A stretch of 64,000 nt of DNA from Pachypanchax playfairii (GCA_006937955.1 SSNP01000105.1:552646-616645); one strand, 5' to 3'; shown: positions 24,534-36,725, counted from the stretch's first letter. A program made the numbers and translations. Notes: generated by a model not told the origin, from the sequence alone.

Positions 24534-27345
24534 ATGGCAGAAGGACATGATGTATGTGTCAACCAGAGAGCAGTTCTACCTTCTTCCAGCTCCTTGCCAC
24601 CATCCAATGGCTGCAGCTTAACTCACACATGGCTGTCAGCTGATTCTCTGCGTCACACAGAACAGGATGACATTTGCAGGGACCATCAAACTGAAATGTT
24701 GTCAAATGAACCACCCTCTAATTTTTATGAGGAACTCTTCTGCACCAGCCAGGCCTCAATCCCTCTAGTACCTCTGGCTGGTGCTTTAATGGTCTCCTCT
24801 GGGCCACAGACTGACGTGGTCAAAGAGGGCTACCTGGGGAAGCTGGAGCAGAACCACAGAAGATATTTTGTCCTGAGAGAGGGAAGTCACACTGGGCCGA
24901 GCCGACTGGAGTGGTATAAGAGCCAGGAGAAGTTCACTGCTCTGGAGAAGTCTGCTGGGAAAGCCCCACTTTTTGGGTCTAACAAGCAAGGGTTAGTAGA
25001 AATCACTTAAACTGATTAAATCCTTAATTTAACTTTACTAATTCATACCTTCAGTTAAATATGAGTCACTGTGTACACTGAAATACAGTCTGATCTTTGT
25101 TGTTTCGTGTCACTCTTTGTTTTGTTATGGCTAAAAACAGAAAAACATGGTCAGTGTCATAATATACATTTAATATTTAATAATTTATTAACATACTTTT
25201 GGTAGAATATAAAACAGAATATACTGCTGATGGATAAATAAACCTTTTACATTTTGAAAACAATTTATAACATTTCTGCTCTTTAGAGTGATTTACCTAC
25301 GTTGCTGTCTTGGTGTGAGCCGTGTTGGCAGTTCAAGGAAAGGCCACACGGTGGCGTTGTACGACAAAGATCAGACGTTGGTGCTTGTTATGGAGGACCA
25401 GCAGCTGCAAGAAGAATGGTATGTAGCCATAAAGAAACTGATGGAGGAGGAGCAGAAGGATGAAGACCATGGGGTTGATGAAGACGACGATGGGTACTGC
25501 ACTCTGCCACCTGCAGCCTTCTTCAAAGAGGTAGGACCACGGTCTTCTGTCAGTTACACCACTTCCAGTCAATATTGACAAGAAGAAATTCAAAAGATGT
25601 GATCAAAGTATATTTTTATTGGTTTATTCTGCAAAAGAACATTTAATTTAGTGTTTGAGGTTCATATAAAAGCTTTAAAAATGTATTCAACAATAGAATT
25701 TGAGATCTTGATAAATTATTTGCAATTTGCAGAAATTTTAAACTTGTAATGAAATCAGCATGTACAAATAATGAAATACTGTCTTCACATTCAAGCAGTA
25801 TTTCCTTTTTATTAACACCAATCACACCCCAAAATCCTTCTGTAATTTTAGATGCCTCTTTTTAGACAAAGATAATGTTTCTACATATAAAACTTCTTTT
25901 CTAATGCAACACCAGACATTTTCTCATTGAACACTCAAATTTCGCTGCCACATTTGGCTCCTGTTTTTTTTTTTACGTTGGTCTAAGGTTTGGCCCATCA
26001 CTGTGAAGCCCAAAGGTCTGGGCAGTTCCAAAACCTTCTCAGGGGAGAACCGACTTTGCCTCACAGCAACAACCCTTGTGTTGGTCAGACTGGGAGCCAA
26101 TAATGACTTTCCATCAGTTACAATACCTTTACTTAGTGTTCGCCGCTTTGGACACTTGGATGGTTTTTTCTTTTTGGAGCTCGGCAGGTCAGCACCTCAT
26201 GGTCCTGGTGAGATCTGGATGGAAGCAAGAGAAGAAGGTAACTGTCTAGTGAAACTCTTTTTCCTTCAGTTTTATTTATCAGACCTGTGTAGACCTGTAT
26301 CTGACCTCTTTGGCTTTCTTGTACAGGAAGCACAGCAATGGCCCAACAAATTCATGAGGCAGTTCGGGAGACGGTCCAAACCCTTCGTGGTCTTCCAGAC
26401 TTTAGCAGATCACCAATCGCAAGTCACAATCCTCAGCCAGCTCTTCTGGCTTCAAAACGCTGCCGACCCAAATGCAGAGACAAACTGGTTAATGTGAGAT
26501 GTTCGACTCCTCTGGTCCTGCAGCCTAGAATCTCTGACTGCCAGATGAGTCCTGCACAACGTCCACAATGGCTTCACAAACCAGACAACACAAAATCTGA
26601 ATCGTCCCTGAGCTTTGCCTCTTATAACAGTCCTTCTAGACCCCAGGAAAGCTCCGAACCTGAGACTAGAAGCTGTATGGAAACCAAACCGGACCACAGA
26701 AGAGCAGCATGTGGGATGCAGGTTTGGGAGTCAACTGAGAAAGAGGAAGGACTGGGTTACATGGTCATGTCTCCTCAGGTCAGCCACAGTTTGAGTGAGT
26801 TAGATGATTATGTTATCATGGAGAGTCCAGAGAAACTCAACCGACCAGCTTACTCTTCTTCCTCCTCCTCCTCCCTTCAGACATCCTTCAGCAGGTAAGT
26901 CTTTTCAAAACATGGTTTAAATCTTAAGCTCAGTTACTACATACAGACTGTTTTGAAGGTGAATGAATAAATCCTGTTTTTCAGCTCCACCTATGACAGC
27001 TTTTCTCACCTGGATCCATCACATCATCAGAACAGTCAGCCAAACCTGCTCGTGGCTTCAGCCCAAGAGTCTGAAACAGAAAATGTCCAGATGAAAACCA
27101 GCTGCTCTGTTCAACCTCCAGATGATGAGCGGCAGGCTCAGAACTCGACTCATCCTGATAGCTCTATTTTAATTGCTCCGTTTGACTTGAGTGAACCAGG
27201 GTACACAAGACCTCCACTGTCCCGTCCAAACTTCGATACAGGTCAGTCAAGTCGACCCCAAGCTGTCCAAGACCAGTCTTCCATCAGAAGATACTGGCTG
27301 TCAACATGTCTGCTTTCTTGCCTTCACACTGAGAACAGATCTTAA
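24534..27345 (+). CDS. Insulin receptor substrate-like adaptor (PH + PTB, two YxxM)
   Basis: A docking protein expected to bind phosphorylated insulin/IGF receptor or a related kinase and recruit PI3-kinase at the membrane. Exons: 24527-24991 (coding from 24534), 25287-25530, 25988-26237, 26327-26894 and 26985-27345; phases agree, giving 626 residues. The order is an unmatched N-terminal stretch (1-94), a PH domain (about 95-215, starting VKEGYLGKLEQNHRRYFVLRE), an acidic linker, and a PTB domain (about 235-340). The PTB contains VKPKGLG, NRLCLT, RRFGH and a GPGEIWM segment, all IRS-type. The tail carries YMVM at 462 and YVIM at 479, the p85-binding motif class. It is short compared with IRS1/2 (over 1200 residues) and split by introns within PH/PTB, unlike the largely single-exon IRS1/2. 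It could be an IRS3-like or fish-specific member; the name is unsettled. Confidence 0.82.
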
Positions 27346-27633
27346 ATTTAGATTTCAGTTGTAATTAGAATTATGTAACTAAAGGAATTACTACAAATGA
27401 TGTTGTGGTTCAGGTTGTTTCAGGTTCACGAAAAGTTGTCACATGATCAGTCTAGCATCAATAGGAGAAAATCAAGATGTAAAAAAAAAATGGGTGAATG
27501 AAAGTTATTGTGACACTCTGCTGTTATTTTGTTGTACTTTGTCACACTTGTACGAGGCACAAATGTCTTGAGATCCACATGCTTACATATTGTTGAGCTT
27601 ACAGAGCTTGACATTGTCCACTTTATGTTAAAA

Positions 27634-27639
27634 AATAAA
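27634..27639 (+). terminator. Polyadenylation signal of the IRS-like gene
   Basis: AATAAA lies about 290 bases after the stop codon. The 27346-28200 interval is 3' untranslated and intergenic DNA without a recognised gene. A short dispersed-repeat-like stretch (GTACTTGTATAGCGC) is near 27911. Confidence 0.5.
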
Positions 27640-28206
27640 GATGCCTATTTTGACTATTTCAATGTTTTTTTTTCTTTTAATTACGAGAAACATAAAAAAA
27701 AAATTTAAAGGGAAAAAAAGGAATGCTGTGAAGCTGCTTCTATGCTTGTTAGAATGAAATCCCATTTAAATTGTGGTAATTTGTGTGAAACCTTAAATTG
27801 AGTTGATCATTTCGGAGCTGAGAAACAGCTTCCTCTGCTGGTGTGTTCTGGGTGGTGTGACTGTAAGCAAGTGTTACTGGTTTGAACATGAATGGTAACA
27901 CAATTGACGTGTACTTGTATAGCGCTTTTTCTTAAGTCAGACTTATTGATAACTGAAGACCAAGATTGTGGTTTTGCTGAATTAGGTTACTGATTAGTTA
28001 ATGAGTTGAATGTCTGTTTCCTGCTGACACATTTGTGTGATAACTTAGTTTCTATTACATTTTTTACTGTTCATTTGTATCTAGGTTGACATATTAGAAA
28101 CGCCTCAGAATCCTACATTTAAATTTTATATGAATTATACTGAATTTATGTTTGAAACATATCTATGATAGACTGATTAAAAACCCTATTTGTTGCAGTT
28201 ATTCTC

Positions 28207-28326
28207 GCTTACGGCCACACCACCCTGAATACGCCCGATCTCGTCTGATCTCGGAAGCTAAGCAGGGTCGGGCCTGGTTAGTACTTGGATGGGAGACCGC
28301 CTGGGAATACCAGGTGCTGTAAGCTT
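28207..28326 (+). rRNA. 5S ribosomal RNA gene
   Basis: About 120 bases match vertebrate 5S rRNA almost throughout, from GCTTACGGCCACACCACCCTG to GGTGCTGTAAGCTT. The internal control region is intact, including the AGCTAAGCAGGGTCGGGCCT block (box A/IE) and the GGATGGGAGACCGCCTGGGA block (box C). It is followed by TTTT at 28325-28328, a Pol III terminator. Differences from the human gene are few and mainly at the ends and the lower stems, so it could be functional. Only one copy is in the window; 5S genes are usually tandem, so this may be a dispersed copy. Confidence 0.92.
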
Positions 28327-28449
28327 TTAATCTCCTGTAACACCAGCAGAGGAGGCTGTTTCTCAGCTTGTGGAGATGTGTCTCCTCCAAATGTTTCACA
28401 GAAATACAAATAAAATAAGTTCTATTCTTTTCTTTGTGCTGTTAGATGA

Positions 28450-29650
28450 TTATTTAAAAAAAAAAAAAACCCTCTCGCCACTGGGTGGTGTTTTTTTCCT
28501 GTTCCAAGCTCGGGTCCTCTACCAGAGGCCTGGGAGCTTGAGGGTCCTGTGCAGTATTTTTGCTGTTCCAAGTGCTGCACTTTTCTGGACTGAGATGTCT
28601 GAGGTTCTTCCAGGGATCTGCTGGAGCCATTCCTCCAGTTTGGGGGTTACTGCCCCAAGTGATCCGATTACCACAGGTACTATTGTCACCTTCATCTTCC
28701 AAGTCTTCTCTAGCGCCTCTCTGAGCCCTTGGTATTTCTCATGTTTCTTTCCTCCTGATGTTGCCATCACTTTGTATCACCACATCCACCACAACTGCTT
28801 TCCTCTGCTCTTTATCAACCACCACAATGTCCGGTTGGTTTGCCATTACCATCCTGTATGTCTGGATCTGGAAGTCCCACAGAATCTTTGCTCGGTCGTT
28901 CTCCACCACCTTTGGAGGTGTTTCCCACTTTGACCTTGGGGTTTCCAGCCCACTATCAGCACAGATGTTTCTGTATACTATGCCAGCTACTTGGTTATGA
29001 CGTTCCATGTATGCTTTCCCTGCCAGCATTTTACACCCTGCTGTTATGTGCTGGATTGTCTCAGATGACTCTGTGCACAGCCTTACACCTTGGGTCTAGT
29101 CTGGTGTGGTAGAACTGGGCCTCTATCGCTCTGGTGCTTAGAGCCTGCTCCTGTGCTGCCAGGATGAGTGCCTCTGTGGTGTCCTGTAGGACGGCCATCT
29201 CCAGCCATTGGTAGGATTTCTTGAGGTCAGCCACTTCAGTTATGTTCTGGTGGTACATCCCATGTAGGGGCTTGTCCTCCCGTGATGTTTCCTCCTCCAG
29301 CACGTCCTCATCTTGCCATTGTCTCAGGCATTCACTGAGTACGTCATCCGTTGAGGCCTTGTCCTGGATGTATTTATGGAGCTTCGATGTTTCATCCTTG
29401 ATGGTGGCTCTCAGGCTCATTAGTCCTCTGCCACCTTCCTTACAGCGTGCGTACAGTCTCAGGGTGCTGGATTTGAGATGGAAGCCGCCACCCACCTATT
29501 GTTCCCTCTGGGAGTGAGACCTCTTCAGTGTGGACTACCTTGCCTTGCTTTGTGACCGTCCTACTACATTTTTCAAGCCCGAATGACATCCCGATGTCAT
29601 TGCTGTAGATTGTGGTGGTGTAGATCAGGGAATCAATGTCCCGTTCCCAT
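28450..29650 (-). pseudogene. 3' fragment of a non-LTR retrotransposon with restriction-like endonuclease
   Basis: On the minus strand three broken frames line up as the C-terminal part of one retrotransposon polyprotein. They contain a segment ending RLDPRCK near a damaged CCHC-type zinc knuckle, a block starting AGKAYMERHNQVAGIVYRNIC, an endonuclease-like core ANQPDIVVVDK with a following AVVVDV (a PD-(D/E)xK-like pattern), and the tail GTAKILHRTLKLPGLW. The order zinc knuckle then restriction-like endonuclease marks the R2/R4 type LINEs (Dong/Rex6-like in fish). Frameshifts near 29060 and 28750, and the missing reverse transcriptase, show it is a dead 5'-truncated copy. Its 3' end lies about 125 bases downstream of the 5S gene, beside an A/T run at 28455. 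Confidence 0.7.
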
Positions 29651-31850
29651 TCGATTATATATATATGTTGTTATGCAGTCAGAAACAAAATTCATACTTG
29701 TGATTACTCCTCTGATTACTCCTATCCTAAAAGTTTTTTCACCCACATCAGAAAAAGAAGCCATTAAAAATAAAATAAAACTTGGATGGGCACCATCTTG
29801 AAGAGATTGATGTAAATAAGTAGCTTCTCATCAGAAGATGTATTTTTTTTATTAGATTAAACTAAATGGACTGAGCAATCAGATGCAGCTGGCTTCACCT
29901 ATAGAAGTAGAAACAGAAAAAGGTAATTAGACACATCATTCAACACAGTACTGTGAGTTTATCTGAGAATTTAAAGATGTTGAACTATGACCCTAATGTA
30001 ATTCAATTGTGTCCCGTGTGAACTGAACTTTGTGCTTGTTCTGGTGAATTCTTGACTGGTTTTGTGGTCATCACAGACACCCAAGACAGTCCCTAACAGG
30101 ATGTTGAACCTGAGCCCACCGTCTCAAACGAGTCTATTTTTGGAGGGAAGTGTTACTTGAGAAGGAGGCAAAATGATAAGAAAACATCCCGGTAAATTAT
30201 CTTTTCAAAAATCAAATTATAACGAGTCACAATTGATCCAAGAATATCACCTGCTGTTATTGTTTTTACTGCTTTTAAACAGCAAACTTCACTTTGTCTT
30301 TGAGTTATTCATGTGTATAATTGTGAATAAACATGCTACATCATAAAAGCAGCTCTGAATAGCTGCTGATGTGTTTAAGATGTTGAAAAACTATCTTCTC
30401 TGTCTTAGTGCAGCACATTCTGTTCTATCTGCTGATGCATCGGTGGTTTTGTGGTCCACTTTAAATCCTCCTTCAATTTGTGTCACAACCAAACTCATCG
30501 GTTAGCACTTCTCAGAATTTACTGACGGTTTATTTAAAGTAACATACCTTTTATTTATTTATTCATGTAATCATTTACTCAATCACAAAACTTAAACATA
30601 TTTAGGTTTAAGTTTAGGAGATTCAGTATCAAAAGAACAGGTTAATTTTTGTGTGTCGTTTGTATGTGATCCCTGTTTTTTCATCATATAAAGCACTTTG
30701 TGTTGCTTTGACACATGAGTAGTTCTTGTAAATTTATTCTGGCTGGCTGGTTTGTCGGTTGGTTGGTTTCGATGACATTTATTCCTGGATCCCAACAGAA
30801 ATCCCACCCAGATCACCACTAAAATCTAATCAGTTCGTTCTTGTACCATTTCAGATCTATCCTGTAAATGTCATAAAAATTCATCCAGACGTTTTTGAGT
30901 TATCTTGTTAACAGACAGACAAACCCTGATGAAAACATAACCTCCTATCAACCACCTGACGATGTGGAGGAGTCTTTTGGTGTAGATCCCAACATTGGGG
31001 GAAATTAAGCTGCTTGGCAGAGGTCTGCACTCTGAGTGCTTTTCCAGTTTTAAATATTTTGATCTTGTAAAGTGCTTTGTGTTGCTTTGACACATAAAAA
31101 TGGCTTTATAAACAAAGTTTGATTTGATATAAAAAGCACAACTCTTAATAAAAAGATAATGTGTTTATTTAGGATTACTTTATTGTGAAAAAACAATGTG
31201 AGAAATACTGTTTGTTTGAATTGATCTCAGAAACATCAGCCACATTCAGATCTGCAGACAGGGATGTTGAAACTTGCTGATAATTAAAGAAACAAATTCC
31301 TATGAATCCATGAATTATTTCTAACTTGAAGGTTTATAAAAATCAGCACATGTGCAAATTTAAAATAGATTTTATCTTCCCATGCAGAGCATTTCTTGTA
31401 AATTTATACTTTTGTTTTTTTATGTTTTTCTTCACCTGTGGTCATGTGGTTTAGGTTTGTATCAACACTGAGTCTAAACAAGCCTAACACATCTTGTTTG
31501 TGGTCAACTGTCTTTGTTTCATCTTTTCCTTCTAAAAATACAAGCTGAGATAATTTTTGCTGATTTACTCTGAGCTGCATGTTCATATATGTATGGAAAC
31601 GCTGAAGCACAAAGGGGCGTTTTACCTCATATAGACTCTGACAGATGTTTCCATATGTGGCCTATCATGTGCTTGTGAGGTTCATTATGCATTCTGACTA
31701 CTCATCATTGGTTTATTGGATAACCAGTCGTTTGTATTTTAAGCATATTATGTGTAACATATACTTTAGGTAACATAGGATTTATGTACCATGTGAAAAC
31801 AAAAGATGTGGATTGGTTAGTTAGAAAACTCCTCCTTCATTTTCATGTGT
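29650..31850. other. Intergenic region with decayed repeats
   Basis: No gene is recognised. Two related segments, near 30680-30720 and 31065-31105, share AAGTGCTTTGTGTTGCTTTGACACAT. The second, followed by a TTTGATTTGA tail, resembles the 3' ends of teleost LINE/SINE elements. The stretch at 30850-30930 (TTTTTGAGTTATCTTGTTAACAGACAGAC) is also typical dispersed-repeat sequence. Element names cannot be assigned from sequence alone. Confidence 0.5.
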
Positions 31851-31860
31851 AATGAATACC

Positions 31861-31867
31861 ATAAAAG
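31861..31867 (+). promoter_or_regulatory. TATA-like box of the first RNase gene
   Basis: ATAAAAG lies about 150 bases before a good 5' untranslated exon donor (CAG|GTAAGA at 32009). The downstream RNase gene has a comparable TATATAA followed by a similar ACATCAGCTTC start region, which supports the assignment. Confidence 0.4.
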
Positions 31868-32551
31868 CTGAAGAGCATCAGATTTTAATTTATCTGTGTT
31901 TGCTAAAATCACACTTACCTGTAGCTTTGAAAACAAAAAAAGACTTAATATTTCTTCTTTTTTGGTTCCCGTTCAATCAAGTAAAGGCTCTTCAGTCATT
32001 GATTTCAGGTAAGACTTGCTGTTTGTAACATTGTATTGGTCAGGCTTGTAAACCGTGAACGCTTTTGTATTTGAGGTAAATAAATCCTGATGCAAATAAA
32101 CCTGCTACAACAAAAGTTAAAAATTCACAAGTGAATACAATACAACTGATTTCACTTACCAGCTAAACTCTGATATTGGTGTGTTTTACAGGGGGACTTG
32201 AACCACAGCAGGTGAACCAGTTAACCATATTTAATACCTTGTAAAGAAGATAAGTAGCCTGATGTGGAGACACTGGCATCAGACGTGTGTGTTTAAATAA
32301 TAACTTTATTGAGACGAGTCTGATTAATACAGATGTCTTTTTATATCCTCTAGAAACAGACACACCATCTTTACTTTAATAATTACTTGATCTTTTGCAG
32401 TGTGTAGTTTATGTTAATGGTAAATTTGTGAGTCACAGCTGATTCACAAACGAACAGATGATTTGGTAACACTTTACAATAAGGTACACCAATGATTTTA
32501 ATAATGACTTTAGCAACAGACTCATAAATCCTTCTCTTTCCTCACAGAACC

Positions 32552-33016
32552 ATGAAGACCCTGTGTGTTTGTCTGCTTGCCTGTTTGCTGCTGGTGCAGG
32601 TTGATGCCTTCGAGTTCTTTAAGAAAACAAACCGATTTGAACCAGAAGACATTCCTTTTGTTGAAGCAAGATATGAGGATTTTAGAAGACAGCACATAGA
32701 CAAAAAAATGACCCCTAAAAAATGTGATTCAGAGATAAAACAGAAGAAGATTTACTGTAATACCGGTTGCAAGTTGACCAACACTTTCATCCTTGCTGAT
32801 CCAAAGAAAGTCAAATCAATTTGTCAGGGTCAAGGAAATTATGATGAAAAATCTAAACTAACATCCAGTAAAGAAAAGTTCAGTCTTGTTGTTTGTAAAC
32901 TGAAGAAATTATCCAAGAAACCCAACTGTCAGTACAGAGGGACTCATGTCACCAACAAAGTTGTAGTTGTGTCTTGCCAAGGAGGGTTACCTGTGCACTA
33001 TGACCATGACTTGTAG
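32552..33016 (+). CDS. Secreted RNase A superfamily ribonuclease, apparently catalytic
   Basis: A 154-residue secreted protein coded in one exon after the acceptor CTCACAG (ending 32547). A hydrophobic signal peptide spans about 1-19. The RNase catalytic triad is present: H48 in RRQHIDKKM, K74 in the signature CKLTNTFI, and H149 in PVHYD. Cysteines at 58, 73, 91, 115, 126 and 142 match the three core disulfides of angiogenin-like and fish RNases. C69 is extra and unpaired by this pattern. The mature protein has an unusually long N-terminal extension (about 25 residues before the first helix). It is strongly lysine rich, which suits RNA binding and possible antibacterial activity. A non-coding 5' exon probably ends at 32008. 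Fish RNases of this type are often named ribonuclease-like or angiogenin-like. Confidence 0.88.
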   Translation: MKTLCVCLLACLLLVQVDAFEFFKKTNRFEPEDIPFVEARYEDFRRQHIDKKMTPKKCDSEIKQKKIYCNTGCKLTNTFILADPKKVKSICQGQGNYDEKSKLTSSKEKFSLVVCKLKKLSKKPNCQYRGTHVTNKVVVVSCQGGLPVHYDHDL

Positions 33017-33193
33017 AACTTCTGTTCTCAACTGCAACAAAAGCTTTACATTTGTGTTAGACAAAGTAATACAACCATTCTTATATCCAGCTGGTTTTAA
33101 ACATTGCTTTTCTTATTACTGTTTTCTGTTTTTTAAATCTGTATTATTTTTCTTAATTGGCTAAATGTTTTTGCAACAACATGCAGCACAAGG

Positions 33194-33199
33194 AATAAA
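33194..33199 (+). terminator. Polyadenylation signal of the first RNase gene
   Basis: AATAAA lies about 180 bases after the stop codon of the catalytic RNase gene. Confidence 0.55.
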
Positions 33200-33606
33200 C
33201 TTGCTTTTGCAAAATTGCTGACTTGGGAAATTTATTTGCCAAAATAATTGTTTGATTTTTCTAAAAAAAAAAATTTGTAAATTGAAGGAAAATGGTAAAA
33301 CTAGACCACCAAAAAGAACATTTGAAAGTTTTCATGATTTTACTAAATTAAAAGTAGAACTAAGTTAAAAACGATTTTACCATATTAACATTGGTTTTAT
33401 TTATATATAGGTTAAAAGATCTAAACATTTAAGATGTTAGTGATGAATAATATATCAAGCAGTTCATTTAAAAATAAGCTTAAAAATTTAGCTGACATGT
33501 AAAAAGTGCTAAATTGATATAATGTCTAAAGTACCAAGTTATTAAAATGGATTAAAGCTATGTACACCAACTCAGAACAGCACGGGAGGGTTGATTTATC
33601 TACTGA

Positions 33607-34328
33607 CATTAGCAACGTTTACATGGGCACATTTAATTGGAATAAACGCCCAATCGGAAAAAAAATACGTCATGTAAACATGTCAATCAGAATGTTTTGA
33701 TCCGATGCAACCTGATCAGAATGAAATTTCTTTCCGATCGAGAGGGGTGGTTTTGTCCGATCTTCATTCGGATAGACGTGCATGTACACACCCATTCGGA
33801 AAGAAAGGGTGAAAAAAGCCCACTGCGCATGCGTACAACTTCAGCGTGACGTCTTTCCGCTTTCGCAGACCCAAGTAGAAAACATAGCGGGAAGTAAACA
33901 GAAGTGGTCTGCTGGCGCAGTCATCCTGTCATCCTGCTCTCCTCTCCTGTGGTGGAGGAGCAGTAGCAATATGTATTCAGCCTCTAGCTTGGTTAATGCA
34001 ACCAGTAAAAACCCAAACATAAAGGTAATCACCCGCAGAAGGTCCATATTGGGGATAACGTGAGTCAGCTCGAGCACACGATGGGGCGGGAAAGACGCGC
34101 AGAAAGGACGGAGTTTGTTTTTTTTTTTGTTTTTTTCTTCCCCCGGAAAGACAACTCGCTGTGCGCATGCTCAACTCATTTAATCTGATTGAGTGCTTGG
34201 TGCATGTGTACTCATGGCATGATCAGATCATTTCAGTTAGTGTCCATGTAAACAGGGATTTGGGAATTCCGATCAACCAAGATTTTAATCCGATTGGGGA
34301 AATTTGGCGCATGTAAACATAGCTAATG
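33607..34328. mobile_element. Non-autonomous DNA transposon with terminal inverted repeats
   Basis: The left end CATTAGCAACGTTTACATG is mirrored by the right end, whose reverse complement is CATTAGCTATGTTTACATG. The similarity fades inward over about 40 bases. The 722-bp interior has repeated CCGATC/GATCGG patches, GC-rich patches and no intact transposase. Its superfamily is not clear, and no convincing target duplication was fixed. Confidence 0.65.
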
Positions 34329-34514
34329 AAACAATAAGAAAACTGACTTACAGACCACCATCTTGACTTCCTCCTGAGGGTTGGTGACTTACATGAAGAT
34401 ATGAATTACTGTGAAACTATCAGGGGATCAGATTCAGAGCTGCATCGTAAAATCTGGGAAGCTGAAACCGAATCCTCCTATTCTTTAAGGTTGGCATTTC
34501 TGTTTTTACTACCA

Positions 34515-34670
34515 TGGTAAAGGGCGTGTACTTGTATAGCGCATTTTTTAGGTCCAATGATTCCCAAAGCACATCACACAACAGTTTGTCATTAACACAT
34601 TTACACACACATTCCCACGTTTGGTGGTGATAAACTACACATATGTTGTAGCAACAGCTGTCCTGGTACA
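34515..34670. repeat. Dispersed repeat fragment
   Basis: The GTGTACTTGTATAGCGCATTTT start, followed by CCCAAAGCACATCACACA and a run of CACA, is typical of a common teleost interspersed repeat. A related short piece occurs near 27909. No coding potential is seen. Confidence 0.45.
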
Positions 34671-34695
34671 CACACTGAAGACAGAAATTACAGAG

Positions 34696-35270
34696 TTAAA
34701 GAGGACGTTTCACACAAATTTCATGAGTTTGTGGTTATTTCTTAAGTATTAACCTGTAATATGAAACATTTTATATCTAAAAAACGTTAAGAAACACTGA
34801 TTAACAGATCTGTCAATCTATCTGCGTCAAGTGTCATTTGGCTGGCGTCGTGCTGCAACTCATTAATATTCATTATTCGAATTTGCTGGACTCTGATTGG
34901 CTAACAAACTAGCCTATGAGAGCAAGGTATACTGTTCCTGCCCCACTGCACATGGCAACAGCAGACGTTCTCTCTTCCTGTTTGCTACGCCTTATGCTAC
35001 AGCTATTAGCCAGCAGCATGCTTGGCGTGGTTTCAACTGCCAGAGCTGATGAATACCAACGAGCAAAGGAGCTGTGACGAAACAAATACAGGCCGTTTGA
35101 ACTCGGGAGAACTCAGGTGTTATCACCACCTGCGTAGTTTGAGAGATTAAAACTGAAAGAGTAGTTGTTGACCTGTTTTCTCATCCACTATAAAGGTAAG
35201 AACACCTGTGGAGCTAAAATATTCAACAGAAACCTCAGAAAAAACGTTTTTCATGGAAGAGCCTCTTTAA
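34696..35270. mobile_element. TTAA-ended MITE
   Basis: The element begins TTAAAGAGGACGTTTCACAC and ends GGAAGAGCCTCTTTAA, so the outer nine bases are inverted repeats bounded by TTAA. The 575-bp interior has no transposase. A 55-bp relative with the same ends and the same CCTCAGAAAAA segment is at 37441-37495. TTAA ends suggest piggyBac- or Kolobok-type mobilisation; this is inferred. Confidence 0.6.
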
Positions 35271-35274
35271 GGAT

Positions 35275-36720
35275 CTTTTATGTAACTTTTGCAGTGTGAC
35301 CATGTCATGACATGTGACACATCAAACTAACTGGTTTAATCACCAGAAATTTCAGCTCTGCTTAAACATCTTTAGAATACGTTAGCTAATTAATTCAGCT
35401 TGTTTATGCTTTTTCAGCTGCATTTAGCAAATTCAGCGTTCTTAAAATCTTTCATGCAGGATAATTCAGCTCATTTAAGCTCGCATGTCTGTGTTTCACT
35501 AATTTGTCAGGTTCATTTAGCGGTGTTGAACTCGTCGATTCTGCTCTCAGCATTCTCGCAAGTATTTCTGTAGGACAGGCAATTATTCTAGTTTAAAATG
35601 AGTATGTGATAAACAAATGAAGATCACTATGATGCAATAATCTTTATAATGTTGTAATAACATACACACACCAGTTGGTGGCAGTGTATTACCAAAGTCC
35701 TCTCAGATTTTCTGAGATAAATTGAACATTTGAGATCTAAATGCAAAACATGTTCAGTAGAAACTTTCTGTTCTTACACTCACGTTGAAAACTAGTTTAA
35801 TAGCTTCATGTGATTGTTGTAAACAGGTTTGCTGTTCATGAGTTTGAAATAAATAATCAGTTTAATATTCACATGATCCTGAAATTAAATAATACAGAAC
35901 AGCAGTGCTTTGAAACACACTTCATTAAATCATAAAGGTCATAACAAGGTTAATATTGTAATTTTACTCCTTAACATTGATCTAATTTCCAATATTTTGG
36001 AGTATGTAATGGTATCAAATATAACTGTAACTTCAGTTTTCCTGTTAGATATCAGTGAACAGAAGGAGTAGCAGATCAGCTAAACTCAGAGGAGGATCAC
36101 ACAGTGATGTATGTTGTAGGAAAGATAAACACCAGCTTCCCCAAACATGAACTAGTAGAAAATAACTGACTGACTGATGATTCTTAGTTTTTTTATTCTA
36201 TCTACTTCTCTAATCAGTTACATTTGAAAAAGCTTGTAGGATTTGTAACATAATGTTCAGTCATTCTGTCAAAACAGTGACTGTTAAAACAACAGTGTTT
36301 ATATAAAAATACAAGACAACATTCACTGTCTCCATGCATTTAGTTTTGTTTTTGTGTGTGTCTGACTGCTGATCAGTCATCATGTTAAATCACCCTGCTC
36401 TTCCTCCAACAAGGAGACTCATCAGTTCATTTATGTACTATATGTTTTAATTAGGAAAAACTTCCAACTATTTGGGGATTATGAAGACATTTTGTTACAG
36501 AATAGACTGAAAGGTATTTCTAAATCTAAATTTGTTCATGCAATAAGAGCCATAAACATACTGGTTGTTCACTTGTTAAAGACATATTTAATCTTTTTTC
36601 TAATTCAGATAGAAGTACTTCTGCTTTCTGTTCACAGTGACTGTGTTAACACTTCTTGTTTGGGATTAATGTTTTCTCACTTGCCTCTTGCCTTCTCAGA
36701 AAACTGCAACAACAGTTCAA
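35275..36720. other. AT-rich intergenic stretch
   Basis: No gene, RNA or well-bounded element was recognised in this 1.4-kb segment between the TTAA MITE and the repeat at 36726. Confidence 0.5.
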
Positions 36721-36725
36721 AATCT

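Noticed and set aside
28370..28933. 187-codon plus-strand frame
   Set aside because: It is the antisense shadow of the minus-strand LINE fragment, whose protein blocks are clearly recognisable.
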